A DNA stretch of 7,929 nucleotides from Ch71 sp050945695 (GCA_050945695.1 JBMNTK010000181.1:1-7929); one strand, 5' to 3'; positions 1 through 6,500 are shown, counted from the stretch's first letter. Notes: generated by a model from the sequence alone, not told the origin. Program-made: numbers and translations.

Positions 1-1
1 G

Positions 2-541
2 GCCGGCACCGTGGAGCGGGGAGAGCCGGTGGAGACGGCGCTATTCCGGGAGGTGCGGGAAGAGACGGGGCTCAGTGACGTACGGATCGTGCGCAAGCTC
101 GCCCTGCTGGACGAGCGGCTACCCGCACAGGACCTCATGGTCACCGAGCGGGTGGTGCCCCGGGCAGCGCCACACCCTGAGGCGCCGGCGCTAGAGGGGA
201 TCGTGCGGCGGGGCATGGGCTTTCCCTGTCGGGCGGAACGGGACGGCTTCGCCCAGATCGCCTACCGGGCTGCTGACATGGCGGCCGTGCCACCCGGTGC
301 AGCGGATGAGACCTGCGCTTGGATCCCAAGTTGCTCGATCTCCCGTCGGGTGCGCCGGCACGTGTACCACTTGCGGCCCCTCCAAGATACCCCGGATGAG
401 TGGCTGGTGCGGGGCGCGGAGGAGGACCTGCAGTTCGACTTCGCCCTCTTCTGGACCCCTCTGTGGGGCGACCCGGGCCTAGACCGGTATCAGACGGGCT
501 GGTTGGAAGCGGGTCGAAGGGCCCTCCTGGCCCGACGCTAA
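2..541 (+). CDS. Nudix hydrolase, 5' end cut by window
   Basis: The reading frame is open at the left edge, so the true start is outside the window; 179 residues remain, ending at TAA (539-541). A full Nudix box fits G-x5-E-x7-RE-U-x-EE-x-G-U: it begins at G2 (AGTVERGE) and ends in REVREETGL at residues 16-24, with the metal-binding glutamates intact. Nudix enzymes hydrolyse a nucleoside diphosphate linked to another group, using Mg2+ or Mn2+; the substrate cannot be read from this sequence. After the box comes a region of about 95 residues (including GMGFPCRAERDGFAQIAYRA and a WIPSCSISRRV stretch), then the C-terminal part of the fold, with RHVYHL, TPDEW and FALFWTPL. The middle region is longer than in a minimal Nudix protein. 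I see no frameshift. A GTG at position 11 is internal to the Nudix box and is not the start. Confidence 0.88.
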   Translation, partial: AGTVERGEPVETALFREVREETGLSDVRIVRKLALLDERLPAQDLMVTERVVPRAAPHPEAPALEGIVRRGMGFPCRAERDGFAQIAYRAADMAAVPPGAADETCAWIPSCSISRRVRRHVYHLRPLQDTPDEWLVRGAEEDLQFDFALFWTPLWGDPGLDRYQTGWLEAGRRALLARR

Positions 542-550
542 CCCTCGAGG

Positions 551-621
551 ACGGGGATGCCAGGCCCATGCGCGTCGGCCTCAAGCCGGTATTGGGGCTT
601 CGTCCCCGTGGAGCGGTTTTT
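551..621 (+). terminator. Branched hairpin plus T-run after the Nudix gene (possible terminator)
   Basis: Nested inverted repeats could fold as a three-way junction. The outer stem pairs 551-559 (ACGGGGATG) with 601-609 (CGTCCCCGT), with one G-T pair. Inside it, AGGCC (562-566) pairs with GGCCT (577-581), and AAGCC (583-587) pairs with GGCTT (596-600). Five T residues follow at 617-621, just before the tRNA promoter. It starts 10 bp after the Nudix stop codon, which fits a terminator, although the T-run is 7 nt from the stem. Function is inferred from position only. Confidence 0.4.
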
Positions 622-648
622 GACACCAGTTCACGCCTGTGGTAACCT
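620..648 (+). promoter_or_regulatory. Sigma-70-type promoter for tRNA-Asp
   Basis: A perfect -35 box TTGACA (620-625) is followed, after a 17-bp spacer, by TAACCT (643-648), which matches TATAAT at three positions including the key T-A and final T. Transcription would begin near 655, a few bases before the mature tRNA 5' end at 662. This is what a stable-RNA gene with a short leader should look like. Confidence 0.6.
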
Positions 649-661
649 TTACTACTGTCGC

Positions 662-738
662 GGAGGCGTGGTGCAGCGGCCTAGCACACCGGCCTGTCAA
701 GCCGGAGACCGCGGGTTCGAATCCCGTCGCTTCCGCCA
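662..738 (+). tRNA. tRNA-Asp (anticodon GUC)
   Basis: A complete cloverleaf can be drawn by hand. The acceptor stem is GGAGGCG (662-668) with CGCTTCC (728-734), including one G-U pair. The D stem is GTGC (671-674) with GCAC (684-687). The anticodon stem is CCGGC (689-693) with GCCGG (701-705), and its loop CTGTCAA puts the anticodon GTC at 696-698. The T stem is GCGGG (711-715) with CCCGT (723-727), with loop TTCGAAT. Base 735 is G, the expected discriminator and identity base for tRNA-Asp, and CCA (736-738) is encoded. It decodes GAC and GAU. It has its own promoter and terminator, so it is a single-gene unit. Confidence 0.97.
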
Positions 739-750
739 GAGCCACACACA

Positions 751-779
751 GAAAGCCACCTCAGTCTGAGGTGGCTTTC
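751..779 (+). terminator. Intrinsic-type terminator after tRNA-Asp
   Basis: A perfect 13-bp stem (751-763 with 767-779) closes on a 3-nt loop GTC, starting 13 bp after the tRNA CCA. The 3' arm ends in TTTC and is followed by a pyrimidine-rich stretch (CTCGTTCTT) rather than a clean T-run. It should separate the tRNA from the immunity-like gene, although readthrough cannot be excluded. Confidence 0.75.
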
Positions 780-831
780 CTCGTTCTTGGAGGTAGACAG
801 CCGCGATTCGCGGGCTTCTAGGAGGAGATGC

Positions 832-1359
832 ATGGCACGGGCGCGCAGGATGCTGAACGACTGGGACGCCCCCTACATACAGGCGCTGGTCAAGCAGATC
901 GAGACGCAGAGCAAGGTTACCCTGGCTAACTGGGCCGTGGACTACTCCGAGCGAGTGTTGCTGCCCCTGTGGGCCAAGCACTACCCGGACGATCCGCGGC
1001 CCGCGAACGCGCTGCACGCGGCCCGGGAGTGGCTGGCGGGAGCGATCAAGCTGCCCCAGGCCAAGCCCGCAATCACTGAATGCCATGCGGCCGCCAGGGA
1101 GGCTGAGGGCAACCCGGTGGCGCAGGCTGCCGCCAGGGCGATCGGCCAGAGCGCGTCCACCATCCACTCAGCCACGCACTGCATCGGGCTTCCCTTGTAT
1201 GGCGCCCTGGCGGTGGCGTACGACGCTGTGGGAGTGAGCGCTCCCTGGTCAGAGGTGGAACAGGCGGCAGCCGAGGAGTGCGGGCGGATGCTGGAGGCCC
1301 TGCTCGCCGTGTCGGTTGAGAACGAGCCCAACCCGGCCAAGATCAACTGGAAGTGCTGA
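832..1359 (+). CDS. Imm-5-like putative immunity protein
   Basis: A 175-residue protein, probably cytoplasmic, with no signal peptide or membrane segment. The start is ATG at 832, six bases after a strong AGGAGG (820-825); the frame can be extended to TTG at 787, but that would put the ribosome site inside the gene. The sequence is mostly alpha-helical and alanine-rich. It has the pattern I associate with the Imm-5-like family: WAVDYSERVLLPLWAKHYPD at 34-53 followed by DPRP and AAREW (to 67), then HAAAREA (85-91) and HSATHCIGLPLYGALAVAYD (112-131). Family members are called putative immunity proteins because of their gene context in other bacteria, and their partner toxin is generally unknown. 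Here no toxin, secretion gene or other immunity gene is adjacent, so the role is open. The protein name rests on recalled sequence pattern, not on a search. No clear promoter lies between the preceding terminator and the ribosome site. Confidence 0.7.
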   Translation: MARARRMLNDWDAPYIQALVKQIETQSKVTLANWAVDYSERVLLPLWAKHYPDDPRPANALHAAREWLAGAIKLPQAKPAITECHAAAREAEGNPVAQAAARAIGQSASTIHSATHCIGLPLYGALAVAYDAVGVSAPWSEVEQAAAEECGRMLEALLAVSVENEPNPAKINWKC

Positions 1360-1381
1360 TCGGCAGCGGGCCCGAACAAGG

Positions 1382-1409
1382 AGGCGGGGTGCCCGGCGGC
1401 ACCCCGCCT
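1382..1409. terminator. Bidirectional hairpin terminator between convergent genes
   Basis: A 12-bp stem (1382-1393 with 1398-1409, core GGCGGGGTGCC / GGCACCCCGCC) closes on CGGC. It sits 22 bp after the stop of the immunity-like gene and 22 bp after the stop of the aldo/keto reductase gene on the other strand. The tails are weak: TTCGTT on the plus strand and TCCTTGTT on the minus strand. Its near-central position suggests one terminator serving both genes. Confidence 0.7.
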
Positions 1410-1431
1410 TCGTTGCAGCAGGCTTCCGCTT

Positions 1432-2280
1432 CTAGGCGTGGGGGAAGATGGGCTTGAGGCCCTCGCTGCGGCGGGCCAGCTCCTCTTCTTCCTCTGCGCT
1501 CAGCGGCGTGAGGTTATCGGCGGCGTTGCAGGCCCACCACAGGAGCTCGACGTGGCCGGGGCTCACCGCGGCGGTGATGGGGCGGGAGAGGGTGAAGCGC
1601 AGCCCCAGGGCCGCCTCCTCGGGCGTGTCAACGGGCGCGTACCAGCACTTGGACCAGGTGCGCTCCTCGTTCTCTTCCCAGCGCCGCTTGGCCAGGGCCT
1701 TCAGGGCCAGCAGCCCCATCCCTTTCTCCTGGGCTCGCTGCAGCGTGGTCGGCCCGAAGCCGCCCTGGTGCCAGCAGACCCAGTTGAAGGGGAAGAGGAT
1801 GGTGTCGAAGTCGAACCGGTCCATCATGGCTAAGGCCGCTTCCTCGGAGTGGGCGGAGAAGCCGATGTACCGGACGACCCCCATGTCCCGAGCCTCTTGG
1901 AACAGCTCCATGGCCCCGCCGGGGGCGAAGATGCGGTCCACGTCTTCCAGCGTGGTGACCCCGTGGAACTGGTAGAGGTCGAAGTGGTCGGTGCGCAGCA
2001 GCTCCAATGAGCGCCTCAGCTCCTGGGCGGCACCCTCGCGGTCCCGCTTGCCCGTCTTGCAGGCTAGGAAAACCGAATCCCGATAGGGCTCCAGGGCAGG
2101 GCCGAGGCGCTCTTCGGCGTTGCCGTAACTGGGCGCGACGTCGAAGTAGTTGATGCCCCGCTCGATAGCCTGAGCCACGATCTGAGCGGCGGATTCGGGA
2201 GTCTCGTTCATCACGACGATGCCGCCGAACCCAACCACAGACAGCTCTTCCCCGGTTCGGCCTAGGGTTCTCTTCTCCAT
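1432..2280 (-). CDS. Aldo/keto reductase family oxidoreductase
   Basis: A 282-residue soluble protein with the (beta/alpha)8 aldo/keto reductase pattern: an N-terminal hairpin (RTLGRTGEELSVVGFGG) and the full catalytic tetrad D47, Y52 (FDVAPSYG), K75 (ACKTGK) and H106 (LYQFHG). The family reduces carbonyls with NAD(P)H; the substrate here cannot be named. The IGFSAHSEEAA stretch and the C-terminal TLSRPITAAVSPGH match the later barrel strands and cofactor-binding part. There is no ferredoxin-like cysteine cluster. The ATG at 2280 is chosen because ACCTCC on the plus strand (2286-2291) gives GGAGGT 5 nt before it and because MEKRTLGRTG is the usual family start; the frame also reaches a GTG at 2349, which would place the promoter inside the gene. 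It lies 89 bp after recN and appears to have its own promoter. Confidence 0.92.
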   Translation of the reverse strand: MEKRTLGRTGEELSVVGFGGIVVMNETPESAAQIVAQAIERGINYFDVAPSYGNAEERLGPALEPYRDSVFLACKTGKRDREGAAQELRRSLELLRTDHFDLYQFHGVTTLEDVDRIFAPGGAMELFQEARDMGVVRYIGFSAHSEEAALAMMDRFDFDTILFPFNWVCWHQGGFGPTTLQRAQEKGMGLLALKALAKRRWEENEERTWSKCWYAPVDTPEEAALGLRFTLSRPITAAVSPGHVELLWWACNAADNLTPLSAEEEEELARRSEGLKPIFPHA

Positions 2281-2325
2281 GCCATACCTCCGTCGAATGC
2301 GAGAGGGCCAACTGCAGACGGAGTG

Positions 2326-2354
2326 ATCATGCCTGGGCGGAGAGGGCACGTCAA
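2326..2354 (-). promoter_or_regulatory. Probable promoter of the aldo/keto reductase gene
   Basis: Read on the minus strand, TTGACG (2354-2349, 5 of 6 matches to the -35 consensus) is followed by a 17-bp spacer and CATGAT (2331-2326, 4 of 6 matches to the -10 consensus). It starts about 15 bp after the recN stop codon. Transcription would begin near 2319, leaving a leader of about 40 nt with the GGAGGT ribosome site. Confidence 0.5.
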
Positions 2355-2369
2355 GGGAGCTGCCGGGGC

Positions 2370-4091
2370 TCAGCTCGAGGGGTGAACCCGCTGGAGCATC
2401 TCGTCGGCGCTGCGCAGAGTACCGGGGCTGATGCCGCCCAGCATATTGGCCAACTCGGCCAGGCGCTCCTCGCGCGAGAGGGTCTTGACCACCGTGCGGG
2501 TGCGGCCGTCACGTACCTCCTTGCCCACGGTCAGGTGCACGTCGGCGAAGGCGGCCAACTGGGGCAGGTGGGTGACGCACAGGACCTGGTGATGCTCCGC
2601 CAACCCGGCCAGCTTCTCGCCGACCACGTGGCCTAGGCGGCCTCCGATCCCGGTGTCAATCTCGTCGAAGATGAGCGTGGGGGTATCGTCGGCCTGAGAG
2701 AGCACCGTCTTGAGGGCCAACATGAGGCGGGAGTTCTCGCCCCCGGAGGCGATCCGGGCCAGGGGGCGCATGGGCTCGCCGGGGTTGGGTGCCAGCAGGA
2801 ACTCCACCCGGTCCACCCCGGTGCGATCGAAGGCCAGCTTCTCGCCATCCACCTCCAGCCCATCCTCATCCGGCTGGTGATTGAACCCCACCTCGAAGCG
2901 GGCCCGTTCCATGGCCAGGTCGGCCAGCTGCCGCTCCACCCCTTGGGCCAGCTCGATGGCGGCCTCCTTTCGGCGCCGGGACAGCTCGGCGGCCACACCG
3001 GCAGCGGACCGCATGACCTCGTCCAGCCGGTGCTCCAGTTCGGCCAGCTGCTCCTCGCCGCCGGTGAGCTGGGCCAGCTCCGCTTGGGCCCGCTCGGCGT
3101 AGGCGAGTATCTCCGGGATGGTAGAGCCGTACTTGCGCTTGAGGTTGGCGATGAGCCCCAGGCGCTCCTCCACCTCGTCCAGGCGCGCCGGGCTAGCCTC
3201 TACCGAATCGCGGTACTGGCGTAGGCCGCGAGCAACATCCTCCAGCCCCTCGGTCAGCTGCTCGATGCGCTCCCGCTCCGGCTTGAGAGAGGGGTCTATG
3301 CGCTCCAGGTCCAGCAGCCAGCCCAGGGCCTGGCCCAGCAGGTCCGCGGCAGCGGGCGTCTCCCCGCTGCCGGCGTACACGGCGTCGTAGGCGGCGCCGA
3401 TGAGCTCGGTGAGGCGCTCGGCGTTGGCCAGGCGGGTGCGCTCGGTGCGCAGCTCCTCTTCCTCGTCCGGGGCCAGCCGGGCGGCAGCGATCTCGTCCAC
3501 CTCGTAGCGGAGGCGCTCCAGACGGCGCTCACGGGCCTGGCTGTTGTCCCGGATAGCGGCGATCTCGGCCCGCAGGCGGTTGGCCTCGCCGGTTAGCGTC
3601 GCCATCTCCGCGCGCAGCCCGCCCAGGTGAGCGTAGCGGTCGAGGAAGTTGAGGTGCTCGGGGACACGCAGCAGCGAGAGGTGCTCGGTCTGCCCGTGGA
3701 TGTCCACCAGTATCTCGCCCAGCTGGCGGACGACTGCAGCGGCCGTGACCCGGCCGTTGACCCGGGCGATACTCCGGCCCTCGGCGCGGATCTCGCGGGC
3801 CAGGATCAGGAGGGTGGGGTCATCGCCGGTGAGGCCCTGTTCCTCGAGGATCGGCTGCAGCTTGGTGGCGAGGCGCTCGTCGAGCTCGAAGAAGGCCTCG
3901 ATGAGGGCGCTGCTCTCCCCGCCGCGCACCATATCCGGCGAGGTGCGCTCCCCCAAGACGGCGGCCAGGGCGTCAACCATGATGGATTTGCCCGCGCCGG
4001 TCTCACCAGTCACGACGTTGAGGCGAGGGGCCAGGCGGACGGTGACCTCATCTATGATGGCGAAGTTCCGGATGGTGATCTCGGCCAACAT
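2370..4091 (-). CDS. recN: DNA repair protein RecN
   Basis: A 573-residue SMC-like ATPase, close to the usual 550-570 residues. RecN acts in the cytoplasm on the nucleoid, in recombinational repair of double-strand breaks, by holding DNA ends or sister chromatids together. The start MLAEITIRNFAIIDEV is typical of the family. Walker A is GETGAGKS at 29-36. A long charged coiled-coil region follows (about 150-370), rich in leucine, arginine and glutamate. The ABC signature SGGE begins at 449, Walker B is LIFDEID with D476 and E477, and the switch histidine is in VTH at 508. All ATPase motifs are intact. It begins 33 bp after nadK on the same strand. The ribosome site is weak (GGAAAG on the coding strand about 8 nt upstream), so translation may depend partly on nadK. 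The nadK-recN pairing is common across bacteria. Confidence 0.97.
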   Translation of the reverse strand: MLAEITIRNFAIIDEVTVRLAPRLNVVTGETGAGKSIMVDALAAVLGERTSPDMVRGGESSALIEAFFELDERLATKLQPILEEQGLTGDDPTLLILAREIRAEGRSIARVNGRVTAAAVVRQLGEILVDIHGQTEHLSLLRVPEHLNFLDRYAHLGGLRAEMATLTGEANRLRAEIAAIRDNSQARERRLERLRYEVDEIAAARLAPDEEEELRTERTRLANAERLTELIGAAYDAVYAGSGETPAAADLLGQALGWLLDLERIDPSLKPERERIEQLTEGLEDVARGLRQYRDSVEASPARLDEVEERLGLIANLKRKYGSTIPEILAYAERAQAELAQLTGGEEQLAELEHRLDEVMRSAAGVAAELSRRRKEAAIELAQGVERQLADLAMERARFEVGFNHQPDEDGLEVDGEKLAFDRTGVDRVEFLLAPNPGEPMRPLARIASGGENSRLMLALKTVLSQADDTPTLIFDEIDTGIGGRLGHVVGEKLAGLAEHHQVLCVTHLPQLAAFADVHLTVGKEVRDGRTRTVVKTLSREERLAELANMLGGISPGTLRSADEMLQRVHPSS

Positions 4092-4124
4092 GGTGTGGTC
4101 TTTCCAGCACCCGCGGCCCCGGGG

Positions 4125-4994
4125 CTAGACGCACCGGAGGCGGGTGGAGAGTGACTGGTAGAAGTACGAAGGTGGTCTCAGGCGGACGAACGACGCTACA
4201 TAATCGGCGGCGCGCACGGTGACCTGATCGCCGCTCTGCAAGGGGACTTCCAGTTGGCCATCCACGGTGAGGATGGCCTCGTGGTCGGTCTCCACCGTCA
4301 GGCGCACGAGCGCCCCCTGGCTGAGGACCACCGGTCGAGCCAGCCCGAACATGGGGGCGATGGGCACCAGCAGGATGTTGCGGATGGTGGGGGGCATGAT
4401 CGGGCCGCCGGCGGCGAAGGCGTAGGCGGTGCTGCCGGTGGGCGTGGCGGCGATGAGCCCGTCGGCCACGTACCGGGCCACCTCGGCCCCGTCCACATTG
4501 GCAGTGATGCGGATGACCCGGGCCAGCCGTCCCCGGCCGACGACCGCCTCATTGAGGGAGAGGGAGCCGTGCAGCAGCTCGTCCCCTCGGTGATGCTCGG
4601 CCACGAGCATCATCCGCTCCTCCAGCCAGTAGGCTTGCTTGAGCACCTCTTCCAGCCCCTGGCGCCAGTTGGCCGGCTGCAGCTCGGCCAGGTAGCCCAG
4701 GCGCCCCAGGTTGACCGCCAGAATGGGGACGGCGGCGGCTGCGCACACCCGGGCCGTGCGCAGGATGGTGCCGTCGCCGCCGAGGGTGATGATGAGATCC
4801 GTGCTGCCCAGCTGCTCGACGAAGCCCTCGGGAGCCCAGGACGAGCCCGTCCAGCTCTGCTGCCCGCGCTCCTCTAGGAACTGGGCGATCTCTAGCGCCA
4901 GGTCCTGGGAGTGGGGCAGCTTGGGATGATGGAGGATGCCGAAGCGGCGTTGGCCTTCTGGGTTCACTGCCGGTTCGCTCGCTCCGCCAGCCAT
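4125..4994 (-). CDS. nadK: NAD kinase
   Basis: NAD kinase phosphorylates NAD+ with ATP or polyphosphate to make NADP+, in the cytoplasm. The 289-residue product has the expected motifs in order: GGDGT at 72-76, NLGRLGYL at 95-102, LNEAVV at 147-152, DGLIAATPTGSTAY at 178-191, AGGPIM at 195-200, and TVDGQ near 243-247. The C-terminal VRLRPPSYFY ending is typical. The start is uncertain. ATG at 4994 overlaps the end of hisS by 31 bp. A GTG at 4967 gives a 280-residue protein and a GTGA overlap with the hisS stop codon, a common layout for translational coupling; conserved sequence begins only at about residue 17 (RFGILHHPK), so both starts are possible. It is the middle gene of the hisS-nadK-recN cluster. 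Confidence 0.95.
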   Translation of the reverse strand: MAGGASEPAVNPEGQRRFGILHHPKLPHSQDLALEIAQFLEERGQQSWTGSSWAPEGFVEQLGSTDLIITLGGDGTILRTARVCAAAAVPILAVNLGRLGYLAELQPANWRQGLEEVLKQAYWLEERMMLVAEHHRGDELLHGSLSLNEAVVGRGRLARVIRITANVDGAEVARYVADGLIAATPTGSTAYAFAAGGPIMPPTIRNILLVPIAPMFGLARPVVLSQGALVRLTVETDHEAILTVDGQLEVPLQSGDQVTVRAADYVASFVRLRPPSYFYQSLSTRLRCV

Positions 4995-6247
4995 TGGGCC
5001 GCCTGGTCAAGAGGTACCTGGAGCTGCTCCGAGTCCGTCAGTGACCGCAGGGCAGCCACCCCCTGGGCAAGCTCCGCCTCGCCCAGGATCACCGCCCAGC
5101 GAGCGCCCGACCGGTCGGCCGAGCGCATCTGCGACTTCATGCTGCGCTCTCCGAAGGCAGTCTCGGCGGGTACGCCCCGGGCGCGCAGTTCCTCACTGAG
5201 CCGCAGGGCGGCGACGCGGGCCGGTTCGCGTTCCGCCGGTTCCTTGCCCACGTGGATCAGGTAGGCAAAGGGACGGGGCAGCTCGGGAACGGGAAGGTTC
5301 TGCTGCCGCAGCAGGGCAACGAGGCGCTCCAGGCCACTGGCTACCCCGATGCCAGGGGTCGGGCGTCCACCCAGCTCCTCGGCCAGGCCATCGTAGCGGC
5401 CGCCGCCGCAGATGGCGTTCTGGGCACCGATCCCTTCCGCCCAGACCTCGAAGACCGTCTTGGTATAGTAGTCCAGACCGCGCACGAGCCGGTGGTTGAG
5501 CTGATAGGGCCGCCCCAGCGCCTCCAGGTAAGAGCGCAGGCTCGCGAAGTGGGCAGCGCACTCTGGGCAGAGGTAGTCCACGCTCTTGGGGGCATTGGCG
5601 ATGAGCGGTTGGCACTCCTCCGCCTTGCAGTCCAGCAGCCGCAGAGGGGCCCGCTCCAGCCGACGCACGCAATCCGGGCACAGCTGGGCTATGTGGGCCT
5701 GGTAGTACCCGCGCAGCGCTTCCAGATAGGCCGGGCGGCAGGCCGGGCAGCCGATGTTGTTCAGCTGGAGGTGCAGCCCCCCAAACCCGAGGCCCTGGAA
5801 GAAGGACCACATGACCGAGATGATCTCGGCGTCCACCATCGGGTCCTGCTCGCCGATGGACTCGACGTTGAGCTGGTGGAACTGGCGGAACCGGCCGGCC
5901 TGAGGACGCTCGTACCGGAAGGCCGGCCCGATGCTGAACATCTTGACCGGTTGGGGCAGGGTGTGCATGCCGTGCTCGAGGTAGGCGCGCACCACGCCGG
6001 CGGTGAACTCCGGGCGCAGGGTCAGGTCAGTGCCGCCCTTGTCCTGGAAGGAGTACATCTCCTTCTCGACAATGTCGGTGCCCTCACCGACGCCGCGGAC
6101 GAATAGGGACGTCTCTTCGAAGATGGGTGTGTCTAGGCGTTCGAAGCCGTAGCGCCGGCAGACGTCGGCGGCGGTAGCGCGCACGAACTCCCAGTAGGGT
6201 TGATCCTCAGGCAGGATGTCCTGCGTGCCCCGGGGCGCTTGGTACAT
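4964..6247 (-). CDS. hisS: Histidyl-tRNA synthetase
   Basis: This class II synthetase charges tRNA-His with histidine using ATP, as a cytoplasmic dimer. The 427-residue length is normal. Visible landmarks: the N-terminal APRGTQDILP (4-13); motif 2 FRYERPQAGRFRQFHQLNVE (110-129); the histidine-binding LVRGLDYYT (254-262); GGRYDGL (282-288); motif 3 PGIGVASGLERL (298-309); and a C-terminal anticodon-binding domain with AFGERSMKSQM. The insertion domain between motifs 2 and 3 has four cysteine pairs (C167/C170, C190/C193, C207/C212, C227/C230), probably for zinc. The ATG at 6247 is chosen over a TTG at 6265 because GAGGT lies 7 nt upstream (6255-6259) and the promoter would put transcription start near 6273. 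It is the first gene of the hisS-nadK-recN cluster. Confidence 0.97.
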   Translation of the reverse strand: MYQAPRGTQDILPEDQPYWEFVRATAADVCRRYGFERLDTPIFEETSLFVRGVGEGTDIVEKEMYSFQDKGGTDLTLRPEFTAGVVRAYLEHGMHTLPQPVKMFSIGPAFRYERPQAGRFRQFHQLNVESIGEQDPMVDAEIISVMWSFFQGLGFGGLHLQLNNIGCPACRPAYLEALRGYYQAHIAQLCPDCVRRLERAPLRLLDCKAEECQPLIANAPKSVDYLCPECAAHFASLRSYLEALGRPYQLNHRLVRGLDYYTKTVFEVWAEGIGAQNAICGGGRYDGLAEELGGRPTPGIGVASGLERLVALLRQQNLPVPELPRPFAYLIHVGKEPAEREPARVAALRLSEELRARGVPAETAFGERSMKSQMRSADRSGARWAVILGEAELAQGVAALRSLTDSEQLQVPLDQAAQWLAERANRQ

Positions 6248-6270
6248 GAAGGAACCTCGCAACAATGGCG

Positions 6271-6294
6271 TACCAGGTGATTATAGCCCTGGTA
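6271..6294. promoter_or_regulatory. Inverted repeat over the hisS -10 box (candidate operator)
   Basis: TACCAGG (6271-6277) and CCTGGTA (6288-6294) form a perfect 7-bp inverted repeat with a 10-bp centre. The centre contains the -10 box of the hisS promoter and the repeat spans the expected transcription start. This is the size and place of a dimeric repressor site. No regulator gene is adjacent. Confidence 0.4.
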
Positions 6295-6307
6295 GAGCAA
6301 ATGTCCA
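6280..6307 (-). promoter_or_regulatory. Strong sigma-70-type promoter for hisS-nadK-recN
   Basis: Read on the minus strand, TGGACA (6307-6302, 5 of 6 matches to TTGACA) is followed by a 16-bp spacer and a perfect TATAAT (6285-6280). Transcription would start near 6273, giving a leader of only about 26 nt before the hisS ATG. That is too short for a T-box or riboswitch and supports the ATG at 6247. Confidence 0.75.
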
Positions 6308-6325
6308 AGCGCCAGGGGGATCCTA

Positions 6326-6352
6326 CCGCAGAGACCGCCGAGAGCGCAGAGA
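6326..6352. repeat. Three tandem 9-bp units, CCGCAGAGA type
   Basis: The units are CCGCAGAGA (6326-6334), CCGCCGAGA (6335-6343) and GCGCAGAGA (6344-6352); the second and third each differ from the first by one base. On the minus strand this reads as CTCTGCG-type repeats. I recall similar CGCAGAGA repeats scattered between genes in many Chloroflexota and other GC-rich environmental genomes. Function is unknown. It lies about 20 bp upstream of the hisS -35 box. Confidence 0.6.
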
Positions 6353-6500
6353 GGAAGGGGGTTCAGGCGGAGGGGCCCTCGGCACCCGGCCGAAGGCCAG
6401 CTAGCCCCGAGTCCCACTCGTGGGGCCCCTGTCAACCCTCGCTTCGTTCGGGAGGGGTGGTGACCTCACGGGCGGAGACCACGCATCACTCCACACGTGT
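6353..6500. other. Non-coding spacer with small hairpins
   Basis: I see no credible gene here on either strand. The segment contains GGCC-GAA-GGCC (6388-6398), a hairpin formed by GCCCCGAGT (6404-6412) and ACTCGTGGGGC (6416-6426) with a bulge, and the palindrome ACACGTGT (6493-6500). GGTGAC (6459-6464) is repeated inverted as GTCACC (6499-6504). None can be given a function. Confidence 0.5.

Noticed and set aside
141..626. 161-residue minus-strand frame opposite the Nudix gene
   Set aside because: Pro/Arg/Gly-rich low-complexity product lying antisense to an intact Nudix gene and with no family pattern; a shadow frame of GC-rich coding DNA.
787..831. Upstream TTG start for the immunity-like gene
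   Set aside because: It would place the AGGAGG site inside the gene and add 15 residues unlike the family; the ATG at 832 is properly spaced.
711..1430. Integrated element at the tRNA-Asp 3' end
   Set aside because: No repeat of the tRNA 3' end (TTCGAATCCCG) found downstream, and no integrase or other mobility gene; the single immunity-like gene is not enough.
2281..2349. Upstream GTG start for the aldo/keto reductase
   Set aside because: Adds 23 residues before the family-typical MEKRTLGRTG and would run over the promoter and ribosome site.
4116..4125. GCCCCGGGGC palindrome between nadK and recN as a terminator
   Set aside because: Perfectly self-complementary 10 bp without room for a loop and no T-run; probably GC bias at the nadK stop codon.
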